A stretch of DNA of 64,000 nt from Streptomyces sp. PKU-EA00015 (GTDB taxonomy: Bacteria; Actinomycetota; Actinomycetes; Streptomycetales; Streptomycetaceae): positions 1 through 64,000 of the forward strand of contig NZ_JABZEE010000024.1 in assembly GCF_013387495.1 (NCBI RefSeq). Direction: 5' to 3'. A program made the translations under genes and the position numbers. The notes under the pieces were generated by a model, which did not search any database, was not told the origin of the DNA, and saw only the letters and a list, made by a program, of their open reading frames with translations. Below, one piece after another: positions 62,429 to 64,000 of this stretch. The stretch's first letter is position 1, and each line of letters opens with the position of its first letter.

Positions 62429-62890
62429 GTGGTGAGCACCGACTGGAAGAGCGATCTGAGGCAGCGCGGCTACCGGCTGACCCCACAGCGCCAGCTTGTC
62501 CTGGAGGCCGTGGACACCCTCGAGCACGCCACCCCGGACGAGATCCTGGGCGAGGTGCGCAAGACGGCGTCCGGGGTCAACATCTCCACGGTCTACCGGA
62601 CGCTGGAGCTGCTGGAGGAGCTGGGCCTGGTCTCGCACGCCCATCTCGGGCACGGCGCCCCCACCTATCACCTCGCGGACCGGCACCACCACCTGCATCT
62701 GGTGTGCCGGGACTGCACGAACGTCATCGAGGCGGACGTCGAGGTGGCCGCCGACTTCACCGCGAAGCTGCGCGCGACGTTCGGCTTCGACACGGACATG
62801 AAGCACTTCGCGATCTTCGGCCGGTGCGCGGACTGCACACAGAAGGCACAGGCCAAGGCGCCCGGCGGGACACCGTCCGCCGAGACGTAG
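62429..62890 (+). CDS. nur: Nur, nickel-responsive Fur-family regulator
   Basis: The 153-residue protein begins MVSTDWKSDLRQRGYRLTPQ at GTG. It keeps every metal residue described for Streptomyces Nur: His33, His86, His88 and His90 for the M site, and His70, His72 and His126 for the Ni site (LVSHAHLGHG; RHHHLHLVCRDC; TDMKHFAIFGRC). Cys93/Cys96 and Cys133/Cys136 form CxxC pairs. Nur with nickel represses the Fe superoxide dismutase gene and nickel transport genes. Its C-terminal tail (KAQAKAPGGTPSAET) is slightly longer than the form I remember. Confidence 0.95.
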   Translation: MVSTDWKSDLRQRGYRLTPQRQLVLEAVDTLEHATPDEILGEVRKTASGVNISTVYRTLELLEELGLVSHAHLGHGAPTYHLADRHHHLHLVCRDCTNVIEADVEVAADFTAKLRATFGFDTDMKHFAIFGRCADCTQKAQAKAPGGTPSAET

Positions 62891-62900
62891 TCTTGCTCGT

Positions 62901-63863
62901 ATGAAGAGCCCTCTCCTGTCCCTGCCCGGCGCGGTCCCCGCCGAGGGACGCGACGAAGGGGTCGCCGCGCACTACGGCGACCTGTTCCGTGAGCAGCGCG
63001 CACTCGCCGCCGGCAGGGGTCTCGTCGACCTCTCGCACCGCGGCGTGGTCACCGTCACCGGCGACGACCGGCTGAGTTGGTTGCACCTGCTGCTCACCCA
63101 GCACGTGAGCGAGCTGCCGGCTGGGCAGGCCACCGAGGCGCTGATCCTCTCCGCACACGGGCACATCGAGCACGCCCTGTACCTCGTCGACGACGGCGAG
63201 ACGGTGTGGGCCCATGTGGAGCCGGGCACCCAGGAGGCGCTGATCGCCTATCTGGAATCGATGAAGTTCTTCTACCGGGTGGAGGTCGCCGACCGCACCG
63301 ACGAGTTCGCCGTCGTGCACCTGCCGGCCGGGTCGATAGCCGAGGTGCCGGACGGCGTGGTCGTCCGGGAGACCGCGTACGGCCGCGACCTGTTCCTGCC
63401 GCGCGCGGACCTGGAGGCGTATGCGGCGCAGCACGGTCCGGTGGCCGGGATCCTCGCGTACGAGGCGCTGCGGATCGAGCAGCACCGGCCGCGGATCGGT
63501 TTCGAGACCGACCACCGCACCATCCCGCACGAGCTGGGCTGGATCGGCAGCGCGGTCCATCTGCAGAAGGGCTGCTACCGCGGCCAGGAAACCGTCGCGC
63601 GTGTCCACAACCTGGGGAAGCCGCCGCGCAGGCTGGTCTTCCTCCACCTGGACGGCAGCGAGGTGCACCTGCCCGCCCCCGGCACGCCGGTGCGGCTGGC
63701 CGCGGACGAGGAGGGCCGCCAGCTGGGCTTCGTCACCACGTCCGGCCGCCACCACGAACTGGGGCCGATCGCGCTCGCGCTGGTGAAGCGGAACGTACCG
63801 GTGGACGCGGAGCTCCTGGCCGGCGACACGGCCGCCGCCCAGGAGACGGTCGTCGAGCCGTAG
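62901..63863 (+). CDS. YgfZ/GcvT-like folate-binding protein
   Basis: The 320-residue protein has the GcvT-like fold (RGLVDLSHRGVVTVTGDDRL; LLLTQHVSELPAGQATEALI). It also carries the family motif K-G-C-Y-x-G-Q-E in IGSAVHLQKGCYRGQETVAR (about 219-226). YgfZ-type proteins use tetrahydrofolate in iron-sulfur cluster repair or assembly. The start ATG follows the nur stop by 10 bases. The downstream gene on the other strand is dtd, so the two converge. Confidence 0.92.
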   Translation: MKSPLLSLPGAVPAEGRDEGVAAHYGDLFREQRALAAGRGLVDLSHRGVVTVTGDDRLSWLHLLLTQHVSELPAGQATEALILSAHGHIEHALYLVDDGETVWAHVEPGTQEALIAYLESMKFFYRVEVADRTDEFAVVHLPAGSIAEVPDGVVVRETAYGRDLFLPRADLEAYAAQHGPVAGILAYEALRIEQHRPRIGFETDHRTIPHELGWIGSAVHLQKGCYRGQETVARVHNLGKPPRRLVFLHLDGSEVHLPAPGTPVRLAADEEGRQLGFVTTSGRHHELGPIALALVKRNVPVDAELLAGDTAAAQETVVEP

Positions 63864-63872
63864 GGCCCGCCG

Positions 63873-64000
63873 CTACACCTCGACGATGATCGTGAACGGG
63901 CCGTTGTTCGTCAGCGAGACGCGCATCTGCGCTCCGAACCGGCCCGTCTCCACGTGCGCGCCCAGCGCCCGCAGCTGGGCGACCACCTCGTCGACCAGCG
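63873..64000 (-). CDS. dtd: D-aminoacyl-tRNA deacylase, partial (C-terminal end)
   Basis: Only the last 42 codons are in the window ([20 protein letters not shown], then [20 protein letters not shown] and V). The GRFGA-x-M-x-V-x-L-x-N-x-GP-x-T pattern is the Dtd C terminus, with the Gly-cis-Pro-like NGPFT motif that rejects L-amino acids. The enzyme removes D-amino acids from charged tRNA. The 5' part continues beyond the right edge. Confidence 0.9.
   Translation of the reverse strand, partial: LVDEVVAQLRALGAHVETGRFGAQMRVSLTNNGPFTIIVEV

Overview
The window is high-GC DNA with strongly G/C-biased third codon positions, GTG/TTG starts and several actinobacterial marker genes: mycothiol synthase, GlnR, the nickel regulator Nur, CsoR, LmeA-type DUF2993, DUF397 and a WhiJ-type DUF5753 regulator. 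It is a chromosomal segment of a Streptomyces. From memory, the gene order resembles the S. coelicolor SCO4126-SCO4182 region with several accessory insertions. This was not checked by alignment.

Layout. 0.1-0.7 kb: a GNAT acetyltransferase. 0.7-7.9 kb: a leftward six-gene operon resembling the core of a type IV secretion/conjugation machine (VirB4-like ATPase, VirB6/TrbL-like multispanning protein, VirB8-like protein, SCO6880-type protein, and a VirD4/TraG-like protein with no visible P-loop). No relaxase is seen. Two BldD-like boxes lie upstream of it. 8.2-9.9 kb: a second-copy-type ctaD (cytochrome c oxidase subunit I) broken by a frameshifting deletion, followed by a small membrane protein and a MarR regulator. 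11.0-17.8 kb: a polymorphic toxin island with an SseB-like protein, a helical WXG-type partner, a 1571-residue T7SS-signal/RHS toxin with an Ntox30-like tip, and two immunity-type genes. 17.8-21.2 kb: gene remnants and an intact WhiJ/AbaA-like trio (DUF397, XRE-DUF5753, HATPase).

21.2-29.6 kb: envelope and miscellaneous genes, namely an AMIN-like secreted protein, a DUF574-type methyltransferase, a thioesterase, a transglycosylase/NlpC cell-wall hydrolase, a PAP2 phosphatase, a FAD oxidoreductase and an LppX-like lipoprotein. 29.7-31.9 kb: CsoR and the low-affinity phosphate system (DUF47 protein plus Pit). 31.9-32.6 kb: a repeat-rich intergenic block. 32.7-41 kb: phosphate economy, with pstSCAB behind a PHO box, then ppk-CHAD-Nudix. 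41-43.4 kb: a GntR-controlled ABC exporter with a perfect palindromic operator. 43.5-44.4 kb: mshD.

44.9-47.7 kb: secreted 5'-nucleotidase and phosphatidylinositol-specific phospholipase C. 47.8-51 kb: a two-component system and an HtrA-like protease. 51.4-53.2 kb: a LacI regulator and glnR. 53.5-56.6 kb: hydrolase, MoaD/ThiS-like protein, membrane protein and LmeA-like protein. 56.8-58.9 kb: a sulfur-transfer cluster led by a 27-residue Cys-containing leader peptide. 59.0-61.6 kb: three overlapping genes for single-span exported proteins. 61.7-64 kb: a 32-residue membrane protein, a nitrobindin-like protein, nur, a YgfZ-like folate-binding protein and the 3' end of dtd.

Phosphate is a theme of the window: uptake (Pit, Pst), storage (Ppk, CHAD) and extracellular scavenging (nucleotidase, phospholipase) lie within 18 kb. 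I saw no rRNA, tRNA, CRISPR array or intact insertion sequence.
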